This document shows positions 40,501 to 53,200 of a stretch of DNA of 64,000 bases, piece after piece. The number at the start of each line of letters is the position of its first letter. Within the stretch, counting starts at the first letter, position 1. This DNA is from Hymenolepis diminuta (taxonomy: Eukaryota; Platyhelminthes; Cestoda; Cyclophyllidea; Hymenolepididae), in the NCBI GenBank assembly GCA_900708905.1, contig CAADRB010000057.1:352363-416362 (forward strand), written 5' to 3'. A model generated the notes under the pieces. That model was not told where the DNA came from. It saw nothing but the letters and a program-made list of their open reading frames with translations, and made no database searches. A program made the translations under genes and the position numbers.

Positions 40501-41144
40501 ACCACTGGAATTCAAGCAATTAAATGCCCGGTAATTTCTTCCATAAATAAGTATATTTCTTCTTTTCTGTAAAAAAACTGTCATTCCACGTTCTGGGCAA
40601 GAAAAGATTCTCAACTGGGTTAGGCAGTGCATAAAAATGGAAGAGTAGAAACCTTGGAACATACAGTTTCCATTGTTAGCGTTTCAAAGTGCTTGAAATT
40701 CACATTTCAGATTATGAATTTATTATTCATAACTTGTAGTCATTAATAATGGAGAAGAACAACAATTTTGTTTTTGCTAAAATATAAGTCATTTTGGCTC
40801 TTTTACTTTTATATAACTTTATTAAACAAAGCTGCACATTAATATCTCGTTACTTATAATTCAGGTTCATTACATAGTCTACAAATGCCACTGCTTTTAA
40901 TTATTATATTAGCCTTGTTATTCATGCAAAGGCCGTAAGGTATCTGAGGATATTTGTAGTTTTATAATTTGAAATAACTTGCTATTAATCAATGTATTTT
41001 TTAAATCAGAAGATCTCAAGGCAGATATTGCTATAACTGATGAAATGAAAAGACAATGTATATAAAAGCGAAAGATAACAATTTAGAAATCTGGTGATTT
41101 CTAAAAATTGCCAGATCTTTCGTTTGTAAGTAAGGGGCTGCAGA
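25502..41144. other. Long gene-poor region
   Basis: About 15.6 kb without a recognisable gene on either strand. Open frames are short (under 95 codons), AT-codon biased and without motifs. Slightly more protein-like frames are at 26284-26024 (minus), 36202-35806 (minus, two frames) and 39175-39366 (plus); none can be named. Segments at 34260-34490 and 36360-36560 are less AT-rich and may be further dispersed repeats, but I found no second copy of them in the window. Confidence 0.4.
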
Positions 41145-41743
41145 ATGAAAACAATGGAGATGGCTGCCACGAGGAAGAGGAAACAGCATTGCCAACGCTC
41201 TGCTGGCTCACTCAGAACATTTGAGTCTGTGAGAAGAATGCATGGCATGATAGACGAAAATTCTGGGAAGACAATGCGCAACATTGCAAAAAATTTTCAA
41301 GTGTCTGAAGGAGCAATAAGGAATGTTATTCATTAGCACCTAAGGTACAAACTATACGTACTTAGACAAGGTCAATTGATGTGGATAAAAATAACTGAAG
41401 AGAATCGTTAGATGTGTGGGAAACGATTCTTAAAGAAATTAAAAAATCCAGAAGAACAGGAGTGTCTTTGGTTTTTCCCCGAGAAATTTCATTATCATGT
41501 CACACCAAACTTATGACCGCCCCCTAACTCACCAGGCCTTTTCCCCTTAGATTATTACGTCTGGGGCAGGGCGTGATTGAAAAGGAAGTTAATATGCATC
41601 CCCATAGCACCAAATCCTCTTCGGTGGGAGTAATAGCCCGAGCAGTGGAGGATATGAATAAGTACAACCTTATCAAAAATTGCAGTCGCCTTCGAACTCG
41701 AATTGAGTTGGTGATAAGAGCTGCAGGAGGATATATAGAATAA
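41145..41743 (+). pseudogene. Internally deleted Tc1/mariner-type transposase remnant
   Basis: The frame from 41145 encodes a DNA-binding start: a basic segment (TRKRKQHCQRSAG), then a helix-turn-helix-like stretch (GKTMRNIAKNFQVSEGAIRNV), and stops at 41334. Downstream, after stops and frame changes, the remains of the transposase continue. These are LRYKLYVLRQGQ, a KKLKNPEEQECLWFF-like stretch around 41430-41475, HVTPN followed by NSPGLFPLDYYVWG near 41520-41570, and a C-terminal block EKEVNMHPHSTK...MNKYNLIKNC...RIELVIRAAGGYIE ending in TAA at 41741-41743. The part that would carry the first catalytic aspartates is missing between the LWFF and HVTPN blocks, and only the region around the last aspartate (PLDYY) remains. 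It cannot be active. Terminal inverted repeats were not identified. Confidence 0.85.
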
Positions 41744-44700
41744 AACGAAGTTTACCATTATGCTCATTTATTTTGTTAAAAGAAATTGTAAGCTCCAACC
41801 ATTAACAGTACGTAAGATGTCCTCAGATGCCTTATGCACTCCGTTTTATTACATTTTCTTTATTGTATTGTGATTTGATATTTCATTGTTTTATTTTTAT
41901 TGTCTAAACCTAAAAATGACCCAATAGAAGTGGGCGAATACTAGAAAATCGATCGCTTTCATCGACATACCAAAATGAGTGTTATTGGACGCGAAAATTT
42001 CTTGCCGTAGGATTTTATTTATTTTCTCTTCACAAAACGAGGTATGCCTCCGATAACATAACTCATAAAAACTCAAAAAGCCATCCCAACCAAAAGATGA
42101 AATGACTGTACATATTTACCTATGTTGGTTCTATCTTGCAAGTAGAGAAGTACATAAGAATGATCATATTTGACAACAAAAGGTAAATAATAGAATAAAT
42201 TATAAAAACGATGGAGTCCGTTTTGAACTAATAGTATTTTAAAATAGTATGTAGGTGGATCAATGTTATAACGTAACAAACTGGAAGTCTAGATAATAAT
42301 CTCTCAGATCAAAGTAATCTGGAAAACCCAGAAAATATCAGCTTAACACAGAAGCCAGTAACCCAAATCAGAACACAAGGCACGTTATGGTTAACATTTG
42401 TTTACTAACAAAAGTGATATTCAATCGGTTTAGACTTAAAAAATAGGCGTTTTTGCAAAATTTCCGCTATCATTTGGGAAATTAGGAAGAAATTCCGTCT
42501 TTATTTAGAGAAGAGTGGGAAAAAATAGTCTTTTTCCAGTAGCTAATAAGAAAAATTGATTTACTATTTTATTCATTTAGTCAACTTAAGTAGTAGGATC
42601 ACATCATAGAAGTGAATTGGACCGGAAGATGCATAGCATTTAGTATTTCATCGCTAAGGCAGATAAACCAAAACACGGAGAAAGTCGTTGGCTTGACTGG
42701 GCAGTCATGGCTACGATAGCCAAAAATGTCAATTTCTGTCTTTAAAATGCACATATCCCGACCTCAAGAGAATTCGAGAGAAGACGGTGAAGTGCGAAGT
42801 TGTCAACTAAATGCGAGTGTTTGTGGTAAAGAAAGCTATACTCATGCACTATCGGCAAGGTCATAGTAGCAACGATCAACATAGACTTCCTGTGTCCATA
42901 TTCCGGTTTCTTCAGGTCTTATAAGACAAGAGTGTTAAAGTACTGAATATCAGGATTTCATTCTTAATATTAACAGTGGATTCAATGAGATTTTCTTCGA
43001 AAGAGCTTTTAATAAAGAAGGAGCATATATTCTTCTCAGCTGAGAAAAAGTCAAACTGCTAATCACATGGACAAAAACTAGCATAAGATCCTCGAGGTAA
43101 TTGAATTTATGGCATTCAGTTCGTTTCATTTTCGTAATTTTTTAAACTAATTCAAATTTGTTTGACAACAGAAGAGAGCATGCACCTCGGATTGATCAAT
43201 TTTTAAAAATTGGATGGTAGAACCGCTCCCACCACTGTGCAGTTGTTCAATACCTACTAGGATTTGCAGCAGCCTAACTGTACACCATTCGAACTGCAAG
43301 GGCTTGAAGTTTGCCATCAGTGTGAGGATATAAAGTGAATATCGCAAAGTATGCACATTGGTTGTTTGCGACCAGGATTAAGTCCAGAGGATTTGAAGTC
43401 GTGAAAATAAATACTCCTCGCAAGAAAGTTTATTTATCTTATATCGTAGCAATACTAATAAAATTTAGTTGAAGTGTCAAAAAGGCGTGAATTGGAGATT
43501 CTATTAAAGTATCAAAGTACTTAGTTTATTTACTTTCGAAAGTTGCTTAGCGTTGCACTAAAATATCCTTTTATTGATAGAAAAATTTATTTTCAATACC
43601 AAGAAGCACTGGCATAAATAGATATTCTTCAAGTGGTCAACAAGGTTGATCTGTCACAAATTCGACATGATTAATCCGCTCTCACGTTGCATGTGTTGGA
43701 GAAGTCGCCATTGTTTTAATTAATTAACTAGTTCTATGTTGCTTTTATCGGACCTATCAGCGGAGAGGGTACTGCTTAATTCATAAAATTCACATATATG
43801 TAAATATACTTTCTTACCCATCTAATGCGTGTAAGGACTTTCCGAAAACTTCAATCTTCCATAATACTAAAAACTACACTTTATCTTTTAAGTAACTGAA
43901 CTCCGATTTGGCAAACACCGATGTGTCAGACCACTTTTATAAATCTAAAACTCTTCCTCCTCTTGGAAGAAGAAGGGAGAACATTTTCAGCACGAACGAT
44001 GTCTCTCTTATTGAAAAATCCAATTTGTTTTTGTAGATAGGATATGTAGGCAATGATTGGCTACCAGATTAGCCAATATGCGCTGCGATAATTGCATCAT
44101 TGGCGGTTTTATACATCCAGGTTTGAGTATAGCAATCCAGTAATCTATAATCCAGTGAATGAGAGATGAGGCTTGGGAGTTTACTTCAGATGCACCCAAA
44201 ATATTCGATTCAGTGTCCTTACAACAATTATTAACGTGAATTGGAAGAAGAAAAAACATGAAATTATCTTTCCTTTTCGCAAGGTTCGATAACTATTCTA
44301 AATTATGATTACATATCATATATGATCCCACACATGACAAGTGCGAAACGGTTTTGAACTCAAATGTGAAAAAATTTATTTCCAAGGTTGTCCTGAGTAA
44401 CAAAAATATTTAGTAACTAATTATTTTAGTACGAAATGTTAGTAAAACACTTGAAAAAGTAGACCAAAATCTATCTTAAGCTACCGGGAATTAAGAGAGA
44501 CATTTTCATAAATGATCGTTAATTTATTCTAGAAGTTTTGACCACCTCAGTTGAAATAAAGTCGAATACTTTTGATTTCCTGAGCATAATGGCTCCTCGA
44601 ACACAAATTTTACTCGATTACCGCTCTGCAATGTTTGTATTAAAGACTCAAGTCATGTCGTCAGGCAGTGAACTAATTCCTTTTACCTAAGGAATATATT

Positions 44701-46378
44701 AATAACTGTATTTTCGTGATAAAGTGGAGAGAATCCATCATTTGAGATGAGTCCATGCTACTGTATCCACAGTACCCAAAATTAATAGGGGGACTTATTA
44801 GAATTCAACAGGTTGAACTTATATTACGAAATTTTCTAGATTTAACAAATACATCAGAATACAGATAAAGTGGAATAGAATAGCTTAAGCTTAAACGAAT
44901 CCCTAACCTCCATGATGAAAATGCATGTCAAAAATGCTGGTGGAAGACATGTGTTGAAACTTGTAAACATACTACTGAATGGGTAAAAACGTATGATAAT
45001 TCCATATTTTATATACACTCGCCCATTTTTAAGTGAACGTATCTTTACTATTAAATGAATAAAAGCCAATTTATAATTCGACAGATTTTATTTTTGTAAT
45101 TTAAGTTAATAGTACGTTCCACTTAAACCTTTTACGTCACTGACCTCACAGATCTCTTCGTGTATGTGAATTTCTGTCAGAATTTTCAGTTTTGATTTCT
45201 TCTGCACTTTAACGACTTCAATGTGGAATAAATATTTTTCCTCTTCTTAGCCACTTAAAAGATTAAGGTAATCTCCATTTTTAGACCTCTTTGATCAAGA
45301 GAATTAATTTAGTTGGAATTTTAAGTTAGCTGACAAATCGGACCTGATGCCTTACTTGTGATGTCCTTAGGGCAAAACAAGAACTATTTATGAAAGCATT
45401 CTTATGGATTCTGACAATTGTTAATGCAGTTCACACCATATTTTCCAATTTAGATGAAGGGCTGGGTAATTGAATCCTGCAAAAATTGTTAGAATAAACG
45501 ATTTCACCCTATGTCGAACGTGAAATAATCAATCAACCAACTTCGGAGGAAAAAGCCACCGTGTTACATAAATAGGAAAGCATTTCTTGTGTATTCCATT
45601 TAATTAGTGCTTCTTAGTTATTTAAAGATCGCATTCATAACAAGGCACTCGCTAATAATAAAGCACATCAAAAGATTTATGGCAATCCCACAAAGTTATT
45701 TGATAGCGATTATTAAATGACGTAACTACGAAGAGTAGATGAAGGAAAGTATTATTAATAAACCTAAGATTTACCTCAGTGCAAACCACAAACTAAAGCG
45801 TTGAGCACAAAAAGATCGTTTTCAAATAAAATCTGGCAATCACTTAAAAAGCCTTCACTTCAGAAGAGATACTTTTTCACTTTCACTAATTACCAATTTC
45901 TAAACTAAGTAATTGAAGGTGAACCAAGGACTCACCAGTATAGCAAAATTTGATTACAAAATACTGTGAAGAATAGATTAAATCACATCCCCAAATTCGC
46001 CTCATTTTACGAATAAAGGCATCTCTAGCAATACAAATACATGATTTGAAAATAAAAAAATCGATCTTTCTTAGAAAATTTTAGTAACCCAATTACAAGC
46101 ACGTTCTCACCCACATTTTTAAGTAACAAACATCAGTTAGACATCACCAGAACCACCCAAGAAATAAATAAATAAACACTAATAAAGTGTGGGCAAATAC
46201 GCATCAAAAGACCGATTTAACTACGTTTTACTATAGTAGAGACACATAAAGCTGCAGAATCCAAGGTACCTCCATAAACACGCATTCTAATCATAACAAT
46301 GATCATTATTCAACGCGGTGTCACTTCTATTCCTCCTCTGATCCTGGGAGATAGTATCAAAAAGGAAGGTAAATGACC
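41744..46378. other. Intergenic, no gene recognised
   Basis: About 4.6 kb between the mariner remnant and the presumed 3' end of GSK3. The stretch at 42590-42900 is less AT-rich and has broken frames; it may be an old repeat. Minus-strand frames at 43356-43147 and 44259-44008 have no motif. Confidence 0.4.
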
Positions 46379-46948
46379 TCACCAGCCAATAGCGGATCCA
46401 TTTAACTCAGCCGAAACTCTGACGCCACTCTCGTGTAAGTAAACAAAGAGCTCACAGTTCCAAATCAGAGGAGAGAACAAATACAACAAAAATCGTTTCT
46501 TTTCGTCGGAGTAGGATAAGAGTATTAATTTGAAGTGTGTGCGCGTGGCAGACAGAAAAGAGGAGAGGCGACGAGGTGTAGGAAAGCGCGTGTGAATCAC
46601 ATTCACAGGAGAACAGACTCAAGACAACAGTGCACAGAAAAGAACAGAGGGAGATGTCGTAGCAGTCACACAAATGAATTACACATCCATCCAAACACAC
46701 ACACACCTAACATATGTGAGCTGAAGTATTTTAATTTAAATTTACACAGGAGGAAAACGAGGGAATGTAGAGATGCTGGTCCTTATTAGGGAGAGACTAC
46801 TGTGAAGAGGGGAAAGGGACCAAATAATGCAAGAGGACAGAGATATTAAAAATGAAGATTGTGAGAGTGAGTGGGTGAGTGTGAGGATTGAGTTTGTTCG
46901 TTGGTGCTCGTTAGTAGGGGGAAATACAATGAAAGGTAAGAATGAAAA
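46379..46948 (-). other. Probable 3'UTR of the GSK3-like gene
   Basis: On the minus strand this stretch is pyrimidine-rich with runs of TCTC and TGTG (CA/TG run at 46694-46706), clearly unlike the AT-rich sequence farther left. It follows directly after the GSK3 stop codon. No canonical AATAAA is present on the minus strand in it; AATAAG near 46786 is the nearest variant. The overlapping open frames on both strands are low-complexity shadows. Confidence 0.5.
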
Positions 46949-48569
46949 TCAAGACGACGGATTTTCTGTTGACTGTTTTATTCCATCTCCGGAAGCAGGT
47001 TTCGATGAATCTGTATTAACCGACTGAGAGGTATTTCCATCCGTCTCTGATTGCCCCTGACCTTTCGCGTCACCTACAAAGTACAAGTTGAGATTTTAAG
47101 TAACAAGCAGAAATGAACTTTTAGAAAACAATAACCACCTGATTATTTCTTACCGGTTGGCTTATTGCCAATAGAATCAACCGGATCAGAATCAAAAAGA
47201 TGAGGTGGTAGGGGATTTCCGTTGGGTAATTTTCCACCCGCTGCCCTCAAATCACGAATTTCATCGAAAGCACGATCAAGTAGGCCCTGACGCGGTGGAA
47301 GTCGATTATTCGGATTGTAGACAAGCATTTTAGACATAAGAGCCAAGAGGTCAGCAGGCGTGTGACGTGGGAAGAATAGTTTCACAGGACAGGATTGAAC
47401 ATCGGGGAAATTGTAGGACTCGTACATGGGATTCATACTGGCGATATCTTCCGCTGTCGGTGTTCCAAGTACACGGATTACTTTAACCAACTGATCCACG
47501 GAATCTACTCCTGTAAAGAGACACTGATGACGAAGCATTTCAGCCAGAACACAACCAGCTCCCCACGTATCGATCGCACAAGTGTACATCTGAGCCCCGA
47601 ATAACAACTCCGGTGCTCGGTAATATCTAGAAATTTACAAAAGACAATAGACTTGAGGGCTAAAGATATTAAACCAGCGAAAGTTATAAAATAATATTAG
47701 CGAATATGACTCATAATGATAACTAACCTAGAGGAAATATAAGAGACGTTGGTTGTTCCAGGAACCATTTCCTTAGCACTGCCGAAATCACATAATTTGA
47801 GGACCATAGTCTGCTCATTGACAAGGAGATTAGATGACTTAAGATCTCGATGGCAAATCTGATGGCTATGTAAATAGGCGAGTGCTTTAAGCATCTGATA
47901 AGTGAAGAGTTTGACAGTAAGTGGTGGGATGCTCATAGTACGCTGAAAGTAAACGTAGACCAATTCGCAGAGACTTCCGGGGAAACATTCCAGCACTAAA
48001 TGCAGATAAACATCCATGTCAGTATTCGGTGGCACATCTGAGCATTCTCCCTCCAGAGCTTGTGATTGCGACCCTCTAGAACGAGTACGTGATGAGGAAG
48101 ATGAGGTTGAAAAGAAATAGTAGTAAAATTTAACCACATTAGGATGTCTGTTCAACTTCTGCATGATGCTCAGTTCTCGGTTCTTGTATCGCGGGTCCTG
48201 GAGAACACGTTTAACAGCAACTGATAGAACAGTAGTATCAGCAGAATTTGCTGCGTTTACCGATGAGGAGGACTTTTCATCGGACGTTTTTGTTGGCGGT
48301 GGAGTGGTTAAAGTGGCTTTCTCAATCTGTCCAAAGGTTCCTTGACCGATCGTACCAGAAAAACTGAGATGAATCTGTACTGGGGTATTATCAAGAGCAT
48401 TTCGAGCCTGGACAACCAACTGACGAGGCATAGCCAAGCGTCCAGATATCAGACTGGCGAAAGGACCACCCATTCGACTTGATTTTCCGTGTGCCGGCTT
48501 CGATGCATTATTGGCATTTGTGTGATTACTTCCCTGTGTGGCTCCGCTATGCCGCGAGGCGAGACTCAT
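46949..48569 (-). CDS. GSK3: Divergent GSK3 / shaggy-type serine/threonine kinase
   Basis: Three exons join in phase on the minus strand: 48569-47728, 47626-47154 and 47073-46949, giving 479 residues. Introns are 101 and 80 nt with GT-AG ends. Kinase landmarks: glycine loop IGQGTFG (74-80), catalytic Lys K120 in VAVK, NREL (130-133), HRDLKSSN (240-247), DFGSAK (261-266), the activation-loop tyrosine VSYISS (Y277), then YYRAPELLFG. The three basic residues that hold a primed phosphate in GSK3 (here R131, R241, K266) are all kept, so primed substrates are likely recognised. Oddities: the N-terminus lacks the RxxTTSF inhibitory-serine motif of animal GSK3, an extra Ser/Ala/Thr segment (87-113) precedes the catalytic Lys, and a Ser/Arg-rich insertion (156-182) sits in the N-lobe. 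The C-terminal tail is Gly/Ser/Thr-rich and ends ENPSS. GSK3 acts in Wnt, Hedgehog and glycogen signalling. The divergence suggests a paralogue rather than the canonical gene. Confidence 0.92.
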
Positions 48570-50215
48570 TTTATAGATTTATGAATGATAAAATCGCAAA
48601 ATTATGATTGGCAGGATAAAGATACTGATTGTCGATAGAAACTGAAATAAAGAGAAATTCCTAATTAAAAGGGATGGACTCCAAAATTTACACTTAATAA
48701 AATAAGTTAACTGATAAAAATCATTGGAAAATTTAAAATCAAACGAAAAACACTTATAAAAGTAGTGACAAATATTAGTTATTTGTTGAGACAGGAATAT
48801 ACAACAATATCAGCAAGAGATGTTCGTCCAGAGTTAACAAAGAATAAAATATTGTCAAAAACGATACTCACTTTAAAAGATCTCTTTTTGATTTTAAATG
48901 AATACCTAAGTCTGAAATAAAACTATATGATAACTCCAATGTACCCCGCAGTGTAGCAATGGAGAATTCAAACAAAACATTTGAATTGGAAAATAAAATA
49001 ATAGCAGAAAAAATTTCATTACATATATAAAATTCAATAAAGAGAACATTTTCATTCTTGAAATTTAACACGAAACAGTTTACGAATGAAATAAATTAGT
49101 TATTAATATGAAGCCAACACAAGTGGCCGCCTTTCCTGATATTTCAAAAAAATAATAAATCCCGTCTTATTCATGATAAGCATAAAATCATTTTTACTGC
49201 TTTATCTTAAAATTGAAAAGAAACTATAAAAGTGCAATATTTTAATAGCCAAATTACAAATCTAATACTATTATTATGAATCATATTCCGGAGAAGCGCT
49301 ATCGGAAATGCATTCTTGATTGGCCAAATGGTGATATTAAGATATCATACAATTATTATTACCTAGCTAACAAACACTGCACTTCAAATTTCCCAGTGTT
49401 TCATCTACTTTTCTATTGATGATAAAAAACCTACTAAGATGTTCCTAGGTTTAACTCAAATAGTGCATAATTTAAAAAAATGATGTAGCTTTATAATTAT
49501 AAATGCCGATAATAACTTATATGTTTAAATCGGAGGAACAAGTACGTGCCGTACTAATTAACTGTAAACATTTTTGTCAATCCACCATTAAGTATAAGCA
49601 CCAGATTGTCATATTTAATAACAATCTAAAATATGTTTTATCTATGTCGCTTGAATTCATATTTTTAAATTCGTTCTGTTGCAGCCATCTTATTCATTTT
49701 CAAGCAAAAAATTGGACATAAGTAATTAGAAATCGAATTTACAGACAATCATTCATATCATTTAAATCGAGGTGGAGATGAATTTTAAATATGCCAAACC
49801 CTAACCCTAATTGATTTTAAGTATGCCAGAATCGTCCAGTCTGTTAATATTCTCCTTTGAAAAATTATAAAATTGAAAAATCTCTTATTATGAAGACGAG
49901 GCATTGATTTCTAAGGTTTATAAGGCTTTTTAAAAATCAAGTTATATGCAGTGTATTATATATAATATCATACATTTTTAATACAGATTAATATATATGT
50001 TTAAATATCTGTGAAACAATTGCATCAGAGTGATACTCAAGTACCTGATATATTTTTATTTAAATCAACATATAAACATCGGTATCTGAAAAAAATTGAA
50101 AGATATCCTAGTTCACTAAATGAGAATATTTGACAGTATATATCTTATTTGACCTTTCGTTAGGAATAACTAGCTCTCGGCCGGAATTTAGAAAATTTAC
50201 TGGCGCCGTCAAAAA
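48570..50215. promoter_or_regulatory. Shared divergent upstream region of GSK3-like and PTDSS genes
   Basis: About 1.65 kb separates two start codons that point away from each other. It must contain both 5'UTRs and promoters. Most of it is AT-rich. The last 55 bases before the PTDSS start are G+C-richer (ctctcggccgg, ctggcgccgtc), probably 5'UTR. No TATA box at a supported distance and no conserved motif can be shown by eye. A minor ccctaaccctaa (two telomere-like units) occurs near 49798-49809. Confidence 0.5.
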
Positions 50216-53200
50216 ATGCCGCAGAGATTTGCCTATTTAAGGCGAAGATTATTCTCGGAATCGTCTGTTGAAAGGGAATATTTCAAACAGAATATTGAGC
50301 AACAATCAGTCAAGGATATTTCAATTAATATCTTTTATCAATCTCGATCAATAACGGTCCTCATTCTAATAATCCTCGGATTAACCTATTTCGCGTTTAC
50401 CAGGTAAATCTCTATTTTCCACATTTAATTTTTTTCTAGACCTGCTGATCTTCCGCTTAAAGACTGTCTGTTCAATGGAGCCATTGTGACCATTACAGTT
50501 TTTCTAATTATTTCGACTATGATTATGCCTAATGGTCCATTTACTCGTCCTCATCCTCTAGTTTGGAGAGTCATTTTCGGTGCTAGTCTGCTTTACTTTC
50601 TTAGTCTCGTCTTTGTTCTTTTTCTACGTATTGAAGATGTCCGCAAAATTCTTTTCTACCTGGATCCCAATTTAATGGGCATGAAGTATTCAGATATTTT
50701 GGATAAGGAATATGCCGTTAATTGCAGTGAGGTATGTTATATTTTTTATTTTTTCGCTTATCTTAAGTTTGTTTTCCAGAGAACTTATCATTCTGTTCTA
50801 TAATTTACTTATAAAATTGCCACGTGAGTGACTTCTGTTACTATTATTTTTTTGGGCATCACGATCCTTGTTTTCTGAGTATTGCCTATTTAATATTGCC
50901 AACATCATATGACATCTTTTAATCGCCTTTTATTTTCTTCTTATATCGTCTCATCTCTCAAATTTAGAACTCACTCCATCATAGACCTTTTCAAATTAGT
51001 AGATTTGTCGAAGTTATGTCGGCAAAAGTCTTTGGGCAATTTAATTTCCATTATCTAATTTGCCCTAACTGCCGTCTTTATGTGAAGGGAAAGTGTGGTT
51101 CAATTTCATTATTGGTTTCCATTTATCTAGTTTATTCAATTGCTTCATCGAAAATGTGGTTGTATCTTACCTCATCGCCTTTTCTAGTTCCTATTTAAAA
51201 AAGTATCAACATGATTTCATTTTCATTTAGAAATGAATCGATTTATTATTTTATGCTTTGAGTTTGCAACTTGATCCACAGTGAATAAGTTTTCGTTTGA
51301 TTGGGGTTAAATGGTTGAATTGATGGAGTAACTGTTATCTCGTTCTTTTTTTACATGTCCTGCTCCCTCGAGTTCTTATTGCTGAGCAATAGGTATATAA
51401 TTCAAGTGACAGAAACGATCTCATTTCTTGCTGGGATTTCTTCAGTTTTTTGCTAGCATTTGCTCATGTGAGTAAATTTGATAGCCTTATCAACAAGTCC
51501 TAAATAGTAGGTTTAATCGAATTACAGTATCATACTCTTAGAGTTGTTGTAAATTGCTGCCTTGCACATTCTCTTTCAGCTCTTTTCTGATGTAGATAAA
51601 AAAGCACACCGGAGCAGTACGACTCAAATCGAATTCGACGACATCATTTTTTTCTTCGCATAACTTTATTCTGACATGCACTTCTTGCATGCAGCTTTAG
51701 TTTGCATCTGAACATCTGTCTAAAATATTTTTCAAACGTCTAGAAGAAGACTACGCGGATGTCAGATTGGAAGACTTCACTATTGAAAATTTTTACTTAG
51801 AAGATATCGATTCTCCTCCAATCGATCATGTTAGACTACTTCAGGCTAAAATGAGGTCGAAATTGCTGACTCCGCGTTTGTATGTCGATGGTACATTGGT
51901 TAATGTGCACTTCATCCGCGTCTGAAGTCACAAGCTCATCCGGTTGCCAGCATCCCTAGTTAAGTATTGTGGTTTTGTGGTTTTTACATCCATTTAAAGA
52001 ACTTTTTAGTTGCCTTTCTCTGCACTTAATGCTGATTTTATTTATTGGCGTTTATTGAGGTTTGATAATAATTTAACAAAATGTTGGGTATCCTTTTCTG
52101 AATGATTACATAATTGCCTTCGGATCTTCGCAGGTAAATGTCACCGTCAACTTTAGCACACTTTGCTTTATGTTCAAGGTCGAGTGTATACAGTATATTT
52201 TTTCGGTTAAGTGCATTATATAACGGTAATATCATCTAATTACCTTCTCATTTACATATTTCAATGTTTTGCTATTTTTTCCAGTTGGCTATTAATATCT
52301 AGAGATTGCGAGATCTGAATTCATCGGTTTCATGTTTCAATGTATTCGTTTGAATACAAGGGAATTTTTATGACTTGTGATTAAGTAATTAATTGTACAA
52401 GTTAGATCAGTTTTTGATAATGACACTCAAGTAGCCTGTGCTGTTGCTATTTTATTCTATTGTTGATGAATTTCCACTGATTCTTTTTTGTTTTTTTTTA
52501 TCCGTCATTTTGTAAAGTCAAGTCGTCGCTTGAACAAAGTAGCGTTTATCCCATGGTGAAACTATTTATCTTAGTGATTATTTAGAGTAGAAACTACCTT
52601 CTAGTTCTGAACACTAGTAATTATGTTGGTCTGCACTATCAATCCGAATGATTTGCTCAAAATGAAATCGTTTAAGGGCTCTTTTTTAGGGAAATATCCC
52701 TTTTATGATAGGCCTGTCTGTCTCTGTCCGACAGAATGAGTTTGCTAAATCATTCTTAGACGCATTCATCATTTTAGAAGTTTGTACCTCTGTGTTCTTA
52801 TCATTAATTATCAAGCCGTTCATTCTCTACTTGCATCTTAAGCGTCTAACAACAATAAATTCTCGATGTCAAGAGGCCATACTGGCTCCTCCCTTTGCTA
52901 ACTCGTACTCGTTTGACTAGTCTAAATTGACTAGTTTTGTATTATCCACTTCTCACGCAGTGAAGCATTCTTCTATAAATATTAAGCTCCCACCATTTAG
53001 CAATTACTAGCTTACCGCACTTCCTTGAAGAGTTGGAGTAAATAGTAACTCTTAGTTCAGTGATTGAAACATATTTAAAACTGGTTCCTAGAATACAAAT
53101 TTGTGAGGTCGGTAAAGCGGGTTCTCGAATATGCCCTCTAGGCTAAAATATCTTTGCTTATAGTAGCCCAAAGATCTCAAGGCGATAATAGCAATCTAAG

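Noticed and set aside
46452..46789. Three overlapping frames of 75-84 codons
   Set aside because: They lie in the low-complexity 3'UTR of the GSK3-like gene; repeats keep several frames open at once.
49798..49809. ccctaaccctaa, telomere-like repeat
   Set aside because: Only two units; too short to suggest an interstitial telomere.
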